Assembly: GCA_934630975.1 (NCBI GenBank) | Contig: CAKTXH010000098.1 | Location: 1 to 8,971 of the forward strand | Direction of reading: 5' to 3' | Source: an uncultured Clostridia bacterium | GTDB lineage: Bacteria; Bacillota; Clostridia; Christensenellales; Aristaeellaceae | Length of the DNA: 8,971 nucleotides | In this document: piece by piece, positions 1 through 4,841 of the stretch | Position numbering within the stretch: the first letter of the stretch is position 1 | Layout: each line of letters opens with the position of its first letter | Notes under the pieces: generated by a model | The model's input: the letters and a program-made list of their open reading frames with translations, nothing else | What the model was told of the DNA's origin: nothing | The model's database searches: none | Program-made: the position numbers and the translations under genes

Positions 1-87
1 ATCGAGAAGATTGCGCTCAAGGAAGTGCTCAAGAAGATTCAGGGCACGGACATCGAGAAGTTCCTCAAGGAATACAATGCCATTTAA
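1..87 (+). CDS. C-terminal fragment of an unidentified protein
   Basis: The reading frame is open from the first base of the window and ends at a TAA at 85-87, giving 28 residues. They are rich in Lys, Glu and Leu (for example KEVLKKIQ and EKFLKEY) and end in NAI, which fits a helical C-terminus. A terminator follows 16 bases after the stop, so this is the true end of a gene whose body lies to the left. The fragment is too short to assign a family, and I do not recognise it. The coding call rests on codon use like that of the neighbours and on the well-placed terminator. Confidence 0.7.
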   Translation: MEKIALKEVLKKIQGTDIEKFLKEYNAI

Positions 88-103
88 TGCGAGCAATCGC
101 GTT

Positions 104-131
104 GGCGCGGGGCTTAGCTCCGCGCCTTTTT
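104..131 (+). terminator. Rho-independent terminator of the first gene
   Basis: The arms GGCGCGGGGC (104-113) and GCTCCGCGCC (117-126) pair over 10 bp with one G-U wobble and a TTA loop, followed by five T. It closes the partial gene ending at 87. Confidence 0.88.
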
Positions 132-152
132 GCGTGGAGCGGCTGGGGAACG

Positions 153-225
153 CTGGGACTTTGTCCCAGACCCTAACAGGAACCTGAGGTTCCTGTACCT
201 CCCGTACTGACCGCTGTGCGGTCAG
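153..225. repeat. Array of three perfect hairpins
   Basis: Three stem-loops follow each other, each with a 3-base loop: CTGGGAC/GTCCCAG at 153-169, ACAGGAACC/GGTTCCTGT at 176-196 and CTGACCGC/GCGGTCAG at 207-225. Pyrimidine-rich linkers (near CCCTAA and CCTCCCGTA) separate them. None is followed by a T-run, so they do not look like terminators. Similar hairpin-linker-hairpin strings are, from memory, common between genes in gut Clostridia; I cannot test that here. They lie just upstream of the promoter at 258-286. Confidence 0.65.
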
Positions 226-257
226 AGGAAAAATGAGATGATTCAGTGAAAAGATTT

Positions 258-286
258 TTGACAAGATATATTTTCTTGCGTATAAT
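258..286 (+). promoter_or_regulatory. Consensus promoter of the patatin-like gene
   Basis: TTGACA (258-263) and TATAAT (281-286) are both perfect sigma-A boxes with a 17-bp A/T-rich spacer. Transcription should start near 293, giving an untranslated leader of about 110 bases that contains the hairpins at 338-389. Confidence 0.9.
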
Positions 287-337
287 ATAAAAACATCTTA
301 AAACTTGAAACCGTATCGTATTTTGGCCCGAAGGTTT

Positions 338-389
338 CCAAAGGGCGAACGGAAAGCCCTTTGGTGGGGGCAAGGGGGCAACGCCCCCT
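338..389 (+). repeat. Hairpin pair in the leader of the patatin-like gene
   Basis: CCAAAGGGC/GCCCTTTGG (338-346 with 356-364) and AGGGGGC/GCCCCCT (373-379 with 383-389) form two stems joined by a G-rich linker (TGGGGGCA). The second stem ends directly against the ribosome site AAAGGAGG (390-397), four bases before the ATG at 402. The G-rich linker looks like the reverse complement of the C-rich linkers in the array at 153-225, so this may be the same repeat type inverted. No T-run follows, so it is not an attenuator of the usual kind. Confidence 0.6.
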
Positions 390-401
390 AAAGGAGGCTC
401 T

Positions 402-1244
402 ATGAAACTAGGCGTGATCGACGTGGGCGGAGGCTTCCGCGATATCTATGGCGCGGGCGTTTTTGACTGGTGCCTCGACCACGATGTGAATTTTGATTAC
501 TGTATCGGTATCTCGGCGGGCAGCGCGAATCTGGCTTCCTATCTGGCCAAACAGCGCGGGCGGAATTATACCTTCTATATGGATTATGTCTTCCGCAAGG
601 AGTACGCCAGCCTGGATAACTGGCTCAAGACCCGTAACTATGTCGATCTGGATTACGTGTACAGCACGCTCTCCAACAGCGACGGCGAAAACCCGATTGA
701 TTACGAGACGATGGCGAAGAACCCCGCCGAATTCTACGTCGGCGCATGCGACGCGCGCACCGGGCAGGCCGTCTATTTCAGCAAAAGCTGCCTGACGAAG
801 GATCACTACGATATCTTCAAGGGTTCGTGCGCTCTGCCGGTGTTCTGCAAGCCGTACATGGTGGAGAATATCCCGTGTCTGGACGGCGGCATTTCCGACC
901 CCGTGCCGGTGCTCAAGGCGTTTGAGGATGGCTGCGATAAGGTGGTGCTCGTGCTCACGCGCCCGGTCGATCAGAAGCGCGAGCAGAAGAAGGACGTCAT
1001 GCCCGCGCGCCTGCTGGCCAAGTCCTACCCGAAGGCCGCCGAGCGCCTGCTCGACCGCTACCGCCTGTATAACGACGGCGTGGAAATCGCCAAGGAATAC
1101 CAGAAGCTCGGCAAACTGCTCATCGTTGCGCCGGATGATATCTGTGGCCTGTCCACGCTCAGCAAGAGCCATGAAAAGCTGCAAATGATGTACGATAAGG
1201 GCATGAAGGACGCGGAGAAAATCGGCGCGTTCGTGAACCAATAA
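402..1244 (+). CDS. Patatin-like phospholipase (RssA/YjjU-like)
   Basis: The 280-residue protein is a predicted serine lipid hydrolase of the patatin fold, expected to cleave acyl esters of phospholipids in the cytoplasm or at the membrane face. The glycine-rich oxyanion loop GGGFRDIYGAGV lies at residues 9-20. The nucleophile elbow GISAG has Ser38, and the second dyad residue is Asp161 in DGG (161-163). Both catalytic residues and the expected order are present, and the length suits the stand-alone bacterial form. No signal peptide is seen. The start is fixed by AAAGGAGG at 390-397. It has its own promoter (258-286) and terminator (1258-1294), so it is monocistronic. Bacterial members are mostly of unknown physiological role, so the substrate is not predicted. 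A long minus-strand frame across the gene is a shadow. Confidence 0.92.
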   Translation: MKLGVIDVGGGFRDIYGAGVFDWCLDHDVNFDYCIGISAGSANLASYLAKQRGRNYTFYMDYVFRKEYASLDNWLKTRNYVDLDYVYSTLSNSDGENPIDYETMAKNPAEFYVGACDARTGQAVYFSKSCLTKDHYDIFKGSCALPVFCKPYMVENIPCLDGGISDPVPVLKAFEDGCDKVVLVLTRPVDQKREQKKDVMPARLLAKSYPKAAERLLDRYRLYNDGVEIAKEYQKLGKLLIVAPDDICGLSTLSKSHEKLQMMYDKGMKDAEKIGAFVNQ

Positions 1245-1257
1245 GGCTTGAATATGG

Positions 1258-1294
1258 AAACATCCGCCCGGTGTGACGGCCGGGCGGATGTTTT
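1258..1294 (+). terminator. Terminator of the patatin-like gene
   Basis: A 14-bp perfect stem (1258-1271 with 1280-1293; core ACATCCGCCCGG) with an 8-base loop runs into a short T-run. It lies 13 bases after the stop codon. The flanking A and T tracts make it usable from both strands. Confidence 0.9.
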
Positions 1295-1333
1295 AGGCTT
1301 TGCAGGTTCATGGAATATTCGCCCCAAAACCCG

Positions 1334-1362
1334 TTGCTTGAAAGGATTTGCTATGCTATAAT
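1334..1362 (+). promoter_or_regulatory. Promoter of the small-peptide (toxin-like) mRNA
   Basis: TTGCTT (1334-1339) and TATAAT (1357-1362) have a 17-bp spacer. The predicted start is near 1369, so the RNA would begin at or just before TAGACAAGTAGG (1370-1381). That 12-mer recurs as an exact inverted copy at 1621-1632. Confidence 0.82.
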
Positions 1363-1397
1363 GGCAACGTAGACAAGTAGGTTCTACGGGGTGGTTG

Positions 1398-1428
1398 CCT
1401 CCGCGACGTTTCAGTACAGAAGCGGAGG
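1398..1428 (+). promoter_or_regulatory. Hairpin hiding the ribosome site of the small peptide
   Basis: CCTCCGC (1398-1404) pairs perfectly with GCGGAGG (1422-1428), which contains the whole GGAGG ribosome site. In the folded mRNA the site is double-stranded, a common feature of type I toxin mRNAs, where translation is allowed only after processing or refolding. The function is inferred from the pairing. Confidence 0.65.
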
Positions 1429-1436
1429 TGATGCGT

Positions 1437-1526
1437 ATGTCGAATATTGATCTTCTCAATATCCTGCTCGCAATCGCCGGTTTGATGATCAGCGCTTATA
1501 CGCTGGGTCTAAACAACAGACGATAA
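1437..1526 (+). CDS. 29-residue hydrophobic peptide, putative type I toxin
   Basis: The ATG at 1437 sits 8 bases after GGAGG (1424-1428). An in-frame ATG at 1431 is only two bases after it and is unlikely to be used. The peptide begins MSNIDLLN, has one hydrophobic stretch of about 18 residues (IDLLNILLAIAGLMISAY) and ends in polar, basic residues (LNNRR). That layout, one membrane span plus a short positive tail, is the one seen in small membrane toxins of type I systems and in the holin-like toxin group. The family is a guess from layout, not a sequence match. The context supports it: a dedicated promoter, a hidden ribosome site, and a strong converging promoter 108 bases after the stop. 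Confidence 0.68.
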   Translation: MSNIDLLNILLAIAGLMISAYTLGLNNRR

Positions 1527-1627
1527 AGAAAACCGCCTCGCAGATAACGGCTGCTTGGCGGTTTTGGGGCTTTATGCCCATCTAAACTGTCGCGGTGGTT
1601 TTCCACCCTGTAGGTCAGCTCCTACTT
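1522..1627 (-). ncRNA. Antisense RNA to the small-peptide mRNA
   Basis: A near-consensus minus-strand promoter at 1634-1662 predicts a start near 1627. A stem at 1529-1565 followed on this strand by TTTTCTTT ends it near 1522, giving about 105 bases with no ribosome site or convincing frame. It overlaps the 3' end of the peptide mRNA tail to tail, as in TxpA/RatA and BsrG/SR4 type systems. It carries a GGTGG/CCACC hairpin (1594-1607) and a GTAGG/CCTAC hairpin near its 5' end. Expression is inferred from promoter and terminator only. Confidence 0.6.
1529..1565. terminator. Bidirectional terminator inside the toxin-like locus
   Basis: AAAACCGCC (1529-1537) pairs with GGCGGTTTT (1557-1565), with an inner GCAG/CTGC stem. 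On the minus strand the tail is TTTTCTTT, a good terminator for the antisense RNA. On the plus strand only four T precede GGGG, so read-through to the terminator at 1651-1684 is likely. Confidence 0.7.
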
Positions 1628-1633
1628 GTCTAT

Positions 1634-1662
1634 ATTTTAGCATCTTCCGCGCCGCTCGTCAA
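1634..1662 (-). promoter_or_regulatory. Antisense promoter of the toxin-like locus
   Basis: Read on the minus strand, TTGACG (1662-1657) and TAAAAT (1639-1634) are separated by exactly 17 bp. The -35 box lies in the loop of the plus-strand hairpin at 1651-1669. Confidence 0.82.
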
Positions 1663-1684
1663 GGGCGGCCTTTTCTTTTATTTT
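1651..1684 (+). terminator. Plus-strand terminator overlapping the antisense -35 box
   Basis: GCCGCTC (1651-1657) pairs with GGGCGGC (1663-1669), one G-U included, around a GTCAA loop. It is followed by a long T-rich tail (TTTTCTTTTATTTT, 1671-1684). It would end a read-through peptide mRNA of about 310 bases. The GTCAA loop is the complement of the antisense -35 core TTGAC, so one sequence serves both strands. Confidence 0.6.
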
Positions 1685-1687
1685 GGT

Positions 1688-1716
1688 TGCAAGAAAATGC
1701 CGCGCTCATCCGTATA
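1688..1716 (+). promoter_or_regulatory. Possible ECF-type promoter of the sigma operon
   Basis: TGCAAG (1688-1693) and CGTATA (1711-1716), 17 bp apart, resemble the -35 (TGAAAC or TGCAAC) and CGT-type -10 elements used by many ECF sigma factors. No good sigma-A pair is seen here; TTGCAA to TATAAC would need a 20-bp spacer. Autoregulation is therefore plausible but unproven. Confidence 0.4.
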
Positions 1717-1757
1717 ACAGGTGAAAGCGCTTTTAAAAACGGGCCGGAGGAGAAAAC

Positions 1758-2219
1758 ATGACGAAAAAGCAATATGGGGACGAGGCGGAGCGGCTTGCAC
1801 CGTCCCTGCGGCGAATCGCCTATTCCATCGTGCGCAGCGAGCACGACGCGCAGGACGCGGTGCAGCAGGCGCTGCTTGCCGTGTGGGCGCGGCGGGAGCG
1901 CGTGGAGCTGGCGCGGCTCAAGCCGTACCTGACCCGCGCGGTGATCAATGCCTGCCGGGATATCCAGCGGGCGCGGCAGAGGACGATCCCGATGGAAGAG
2001 ATGCCGGAGGCCGCGTATCAGCCGCCGGACGGCACACTTCGCGACGCGGTGGAGCGCCTGCCGGAAGAGCTGCGCCTGCCGCTGCTGCTGCATTACATGG
2101 AGGGCTACAAGCTGGCCGAGATTGCCGGGGCGCTGGGGCAGAGCCTGCCGCAGCTGACGAGCCGGCTGTTTCGGGCGAGAAAGCAGCTCAAGCGAATTTT
2201 GGAGGAGGCGGAAGCATGA
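1758..2219 (+). CDS. ECF-type RNA polymerase sigma factor
   Basis: The 153-residue protein has the two domains of a minimal ECF sigma factor. Region 2 spans roughly residues 10-60, with the core-binding helix DAQDAVQQALLAVW (30-43). Region 4 spans roughly 97-147, with PEELRLPLLLHYMEGYKLAEIA and a recognition helix near SLPQLTSRLFRARKQL (129-144). The start is supported by GGAGG at 1746-1750, seven bases upstream. The stop overlaps the next start as ATGA (2216-2219), so the two proteins are translationally coupled, the standard arrangement for a sigma factor and its anti-sigma partner. The likely role is to redirect RNA polymerase to envelope- or stress-related promoters when released. Target genes are not visible, apart from a possible self-promoter at 1688-1716. 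Confidence 0.92.
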   Translation: MTKKQYGDEAERLAPSLRRIAYSIVRSEHDAQDAVQQALLAVWARRERVELARLKPYLTRAVINACRDIQRARQRTIPMEEMPEAAYQPPDGTLRDAVERLPEELRLPLLLHYMEGYKLAEIAGALGQSLPQLTSRLFRARKQLKRILEEAEA

Positions 2220-4177
2220 AACGATTCAAGATGCCCTCGAAGCGGGAATTTCAGGCGATGTATCCGCCGAAGGACGATGCGTTTGACCGCGCCGTTCGCG
2301 CGGCGCTCGACGCGCTGCCGGATGACGGCACGGGGAGGAAATCAGCCATGCGAAAAGTTTCGGTTATTTTGGCGGCGGCGGTTCTGCTGCTGGCGCTGGC
2401 CTGCGCGGCGGTTGCGGCGGGACTTGGCGCGTTTGGAAAGCTGGCGGAACAGACCGCCAGCGAGGGGTATTCCGAATTGTACCGCGCGCTGGATGAAAAG
2501 AGCACGGCGCTCGACAATGTACAGAATGTGGGGGATGCAGACGGGCAGACGTTTCGACTTACGCAGGCGTATGTGGATGGGAACAGCCTGTTTGTGGCCT
2601 ACGAGCTGACGGGCATGCAGACTACCGCCGATTATGATGTGTACTTGGGTGACAGCGCGTACCTAGCCGGGACGGACGAATATCTGAATATCCTTTCCGG
2701 CGAAGATACCCTTCGCGAGGATGGCGTGATGGTCGGTATGAAGGAGTTTGAACTGCCGGAGACGCTGAAAAACGAAACGTCGATTGCTTTGGATTTTGTG
2801 CTCTATCGGGCGGCGAAACACGATGTTTTCGACGGTGAGCAATGGGTTCAGCAACAGGGCGAACGAACCGAGACGCGCATCCGCGTCGATGTGCCGCTTA
2901 ATGCCAATGAAACGACCGAAACATATCATGCGGAAAGGACGTTCCCGAGCTATCGCGTGGCGGTAGACGTGACGATTTCGGATGTTCAGATTCACGTCAA
3001 GGCGCATCTGACGAGCTTGGACGGTCATCCGCTTGGACGCGAAAAGCTGGAAGCGGGCGAGATGATGGACGGCGGGCTTTATCTAGACGGTCAGCCCATG
3101 AATCCGACTTCCGGCATGGACGAAGGGCTTGAAACAACGGATTGGACGATGGAAAACGATTATACAAGGCCGGAACAGCTCCCCGAAAAGCTGGAATGGA
3201 TTCCGTGCTATTACACGGAAACGGGAACGGAAGAGAGAAAAGAAGAAGCCGTGACCATTTGGCTTACTCAGCGTCCTGATCTTCAAATTCAGCAGGTGTA
3301 TGTGGATGACGACAAATTGTTTCTTTCCTATGAAATGACAGGCTTATACGCAAACGCTGATTATACATGGCAGCCGACAGATGAAGACGATGCGAAGATG
3401 CAGCCTATTGATTCGTCCATGCTGGAAGAAACGGAAGACGCGTTTTTGCAGGATTTCATTCGGGAAATGAAACGAATTGCTGAGCAGAACGGAAGAGCAA
3501 GCGCAAAGCTTGTAAAGAATCAATGCAGTTTCGGCGCGTATTTAAATGAAACGGGAGAATATCTGGAACCGATATTTGGACATGAAAAGATCAATTTGGA
3601 TGGAAGCGCAATCGGCATGAAGATGTTTGAATTGCAGGACATGTATAAAAATGAGAAGATTCTGCCCTTGACATTTGATCTGTTTGAGGAAGAAACGTTT
3701 TATGCTTTTGACGGAACGCATTGGCGGGTTTTAAGGGGAGATCAAAAGACGCTGAACACCGTTCACGTTGATGTGCCGCTTCGTTCAAATGAAATTCAGA
3801 AAACCTTTGGAGTGCAAAAAACAATAGGAACAACGGAAATCAAGCTTGATGTGGAAATCTCGAATGTAACAATTCGGGTTTTGACGAGCATGAAAAGTTT
3901 GGATGGCCATTTGTTCAGCGGGAAAAATGAAAACTGGAAAAAGGGTGATTTGGCTGAATGGAGAGTATGCATGGATGGAGAAGAAGGAATCGCGCTTTCC
4001 GGCAATTTGAATGGTTTGGAAACAACGGACTGCATGGACGAAATGATCTACATCAAACCACAGATTGAATCGAAAAAATTGGAATGGATTCCGAGCTTCT
4101 ATATGGAGGATGGGGACGGGGTGCATATTGAGGAACGTCCCGAAGAAGCCGTAACAATCTGGCTCACCCAGCCGTAA
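2216..4177 (+). CDS. Membrane-anchored putative anti-sigma factor, DUF4179-like, internally duplicated
   Basis: The 653-residue protein has a short cytoplasmic N-terminus (1-46), one membrane span (about 48-70) and a large extracellular part. This is the layout of DUF4179-type partners of ECF sigma factors. The outside part is two related modules, about 112-352 and 356-652. Paired landmarks are AYVDGNSLFVAYELTG with VYVDDDKLFLSYEMTG, FDGEQW with FDGTHW, VDVPLNANE with VDVPLRSNE, LTSLDGH with MKSLDGH, GLETTDW with GLETTDC, and EAVTIWLTQ ending both. The start is fixed by the ATGA overlap with the sigma gene; an upstream extension of the frame is not real. Base composition falls across the gene: bases 2401-2460 have 42 G/C of 60, bases 3901-3960 have 26 of 60. 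The likely job is to hold the sigma factor at the membrane and release it on an external signal, which is unknown. Confidence 0.85.
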   Translation: MKRFKMPSKREFQAMYPPKDDAFDRAVRAALDALPDDGTGRKSAMRKVSVILAAAVLLLALACAAVAAGLGAFGKLAEQTASEGYSELYRALDEKSTALDNVQNVGDADGQTFRLTQAYVDGNSLFVAYELTGMQTTADYDVYLGDSAYLAGTDEYLNILSGEDTLREDGVMVGMKEFELPETLKNETSIALDFVLYRAAKHDVFDGEQWVQQQGERTETRIRVDVPLNANETTETYHAERTFPSYRVAVDVTISDVQIHVKAHLTSLDGHPLGREKLEAGEMMDGGLYLDGQPMNPTSGMDEGLETTDWTMENDYTRPEQLPEKLEWIPCYYTETGTEERKEEAVTIWLTQRPDLQIQQVYVDDDKLFLSYEMTGLYANADYTWQPTDEDDAKMQPIDSSMLEETEDAFLQDFIREMKRIAEQNGRASAKLVKNQCSFGAYLNETGEYLEPIFGHEKINLDGSAIGMKMFELQDMYKNEKILPLTFDLFEEETFYAFDGTHWRVLRGDQKTLNTVHVDVPLRSNEIQKTFGVQKTIGTTEIKLDVEISNVTIRVLTSMKSLDGHLFSGKNENWKKGDLAEWRVCMDGEEGIALSGNLNGLETTDCMDEMIYIKPQIESKKLEWIPSFYMEDGDGVHIEERPEEAVTIWLTQP

Positions 4178-4361
4178 CGATACAAAAAATCCGCCCGGCG
4201 TCTTCGCGACGCAGCCGGGCGGATTTTTTGCGATTATACACTTTTTTGCTTTCAACCTTTTTGGAAACCGGGGAGACGGCCCAAAGCGTTCGCCGCGCGG
4301 CGTTCAATTCGCGCTGAGCCTTTTTGCTGAGCTTTTCTTTGGGGATGAAACGGGTAGACAT
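4164..4361 (-). CDS. Small basic protein of unknown function (65 residues)
   Basis: The ATG at 4361 opens a 65-codon frame starting MSTRFIPKEKLSKKAQREL, followed by a conserved-looking SPVSKKVESKKVYNRKK segment. The many Lys and Arg and the IPKEKLSKKA opening resemble short uncharacterised proteins I recall from Clostridia; I have no family name. The ribosome site is weak (GGAAAGG about 10 bases upstream). The last 21 codons run through the terminator hairpin at 4184-4229 and the stop lies inside the 3' end of the convergent anti-sigma gene. An mRNA ended at that hairpin would lack a stop codon. The frame extends upstream to 4610, but those residues overlap another locus and look like shadow. 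Confidence 0.52.
   Translation of the reverse strand: MSTRFIPKEKLSKKAQRELNAARRTLWAVSPVSKKVESKKVYNRKKSARLRREDAGRIFCIVTAG
4184..4229. terminator. Bidirectional terminator after the sigma operon
   Basis: A 16-bp perfect stem (4184-4199 with 4214-4229) has arms beginning AAAAAATCCGCCCGGC, with a small inner GCGTC/GACGC stem. The outer A/T tracts give T-runs on both strands. It serves the anti-sigma gene on plus and is positioned to stop minus-strand transcripts as well. Confidence 0.9.
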
Positions 4362-4409
4362 GCAATCACGACCTTTCCGAACGAGAAGACGATTCTTGTA
4401 ACACAATTC

Positions 4410-4438
4410 TTGCGTCGGATGAATTCCTGTGTTATCAT
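4410..4438 (+). promoter_or_regulatory. Sense promoter of the second toxin-like locus
   Basis: TTGCGT (4410-4415) and TATCAT (4433-4438) have a 17-bp spacer. The predicted start near 4445 is the first base of a perfect GTCGGC/GCCGAC hairpin (4445-4459), a usual 5' cap-like stem of stable RNAs. Confidence 0.62.
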
Positions 4439-4520
4439 ATATCAGTCGGCTTTGCCGACAGGCACGGCGAGGGCTTGACACCGAAAGACTTCGGATTCTG
4501 ACCGAAGGGAGGTGAGAGCC

Positions 4521-4652
4521 ATCAAAGCGAAAGAAACGGCGACGATTACGATCCGGCAGACGCTCATTACGTCCATCAAGATCGAGAAATCGACGGAAAC
4601 AAAAGAACACGGTGATGTTGAGGTCATCATCGTGTTAGTGCCGAGAGGCTAA
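4521..4652 (+). CDS. Possible 43-residue peptide with a non-ATG start
   Basis: A strong ribosome site, AAGGGAGG ending at 4512, stands 8 bases before an ATC at 4521, exactly where the ATG lies in the locus at 1437. The open frame runs to a TAA at 4650-4652. The peptide would contain ATITIRQTLITSIKIE and end in VEVIIVLVPRG; it is amphipathic rather than clearly membrane-spanning. A GTG at 4512 in the same frame overlaps the ribosome site and is a poor start. Possible readings are a real peptide with a rare start, an ATG lost by mutation, or an untranslated regulatory RNA with a decoy ribosome site. A CTTCGG/CCGAAG stem lies just before the ribosome site. Confidence 0.35.
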   Translation: MKAKETATITIRQTLITSIKIEKSTETKEHGDVEVIIVLVPRG

Positions 4653-4674
4653 CACAGCTAAAAGCCCTCGTCGT
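4597..4674 (-). ncRNA. Antisense RNA of the second toxin-like locus
   Basis: The promoter at 4681-4709 predicts a start near 4674. Transcription would end at the stem AACACGATGATG with CATCACCGTGTT (4606-4636, one A-C mismatch on this strand), followed by CTTTTGTTT, giving about 78 bases. An alternative stem GTGTTAG/CTAACAC (4632-4655) shares GTGTT with it, so the two folds exclude each other. The RNA is fully complementary to the 3' part of the sense frame. Existence is inferred from promoter and terminator. Confidence 0.55.
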
Positions 4675-4680
4675 GCCCTT

Positions 4681-4709
4681 ATTGTAGCATGATCCGAGCT
4701 GCTCGTCAA
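4681..4709 (-). promoter_or_regulatory. Antisense promoter of the second toxin-like locus
   Basis: On the minus strand, TTGACG (4709-4704) and TACAAT (4686-4681) are 17 bp apart. The -35 box again lies in the hairpin GCTGCTC, GTCAA, GGGCGGC (4698-4716), matching the arrangement at 1651-1669. Confidence 0.82.
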
Positions 4710-4724
4710 GGGCGGCTCAGCCTG

Positions 4725-4828
4725 TTGACATAGGCAAATTTGTCTTAAATAGCAAAATCAAGAAATTCAGCTATTCTTTCATTTGCGAAAAGGGCTATTC
4801 TCCCCCTTCGGGGGGAGAATAGCTTTTT
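4725..4828 (+). ncRNA. Possible small structured RNA ending in a strong terminator
   Basis: A perfect TTGACA (4725-4730) has only a weak -10 behind it (TAAATA after 15 bp), so the promoter is uncertain. Downstream, GCAAAT (4734-4739) pairs with ATTTGC (4781-4786) around AATAGC (4748-4753) pairing with GCTATT (4770-4775). GCTATTCT recurs at 4794-4801 inside the terminator, so alternative pairings are possible. No reading frame with a ribosome site is seen. It could also be the read-through 3' part of the locus that starts near 4445. Confidence 0.35.
4794..4828. terminator. Very strong terminator with TTCG loop
   Basis: GCTATTCTCCCCC (4794-4806) pairs perfectly over 13 bp with 4811-4823 around a TTCG tetraloop, followed by five T on the plus strand. 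On the minus strand the stem is followed by CCTTTTCG, so it may also end the sdpRI transcript, whose last stop codon is at 4896-4898. Confidence 0.88.
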
Positions 4829-4841
4829 GCCAACATTCTGC

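Larger units (their letters stand above)
4461..4677 (+). repeat. Head and tail inverted repeat enclosing the second locus
   Basis: The head GGCACGGCGAGGGCTT (4461-4476) is complementary to AAGCCCTCGTCGTGCC (4662-4677). The only deviation is a G opposite a T, a G-U pair in RNA, so 16 consecutive pairs can form. It mirrors the head-tail pairing at 1370-1394 with 1603-1632, although the sequences differ. Confidence 0.72.

Noticed and set aside
153..389. CRISPR array
   Set aside because: The repeated units are hairpins of different sequence, without constant direct repeats or unique spacers of even length, and no cas gene is present.
408..1241. Minus-strand frame of 277 codons
   Set aside because: It is an exact shadow of the patatin-like gene, which has complete catalytic motifs, promoter, ribosome site and terminator. 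The minus frame shows no domain and no ribosome site; it stays open because the DNA is GC-rich.
1721..2215. Upstream extension of the anti-sigma frame to 1721
   Set aside because: This part is out of frame over the real sigma gene and has an Ala/Gly/Arg-rich shadow composition. The ATGA overlap at 2216-2219 and gene order give the true start.
3097..3289. Frameshift or pseudogene in the anti-sigma gene at the composition change
   Set aside because: The frame is continuous through both modules and each module keeps its motifs to the end, so the gene appears intact despite the drop in GC.
4442..4630. Minus-strand 62-codon frame with a hydrophobic stretch inside the second toxin-like locus
   Set aside because: A hydrophobic toxin on the antisense strand was considered. 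It has no ribosome site and the antisense RNA should end near 4597, inside the frame, so it is probably a mirror of the Thr/Ile-rich sense frame.
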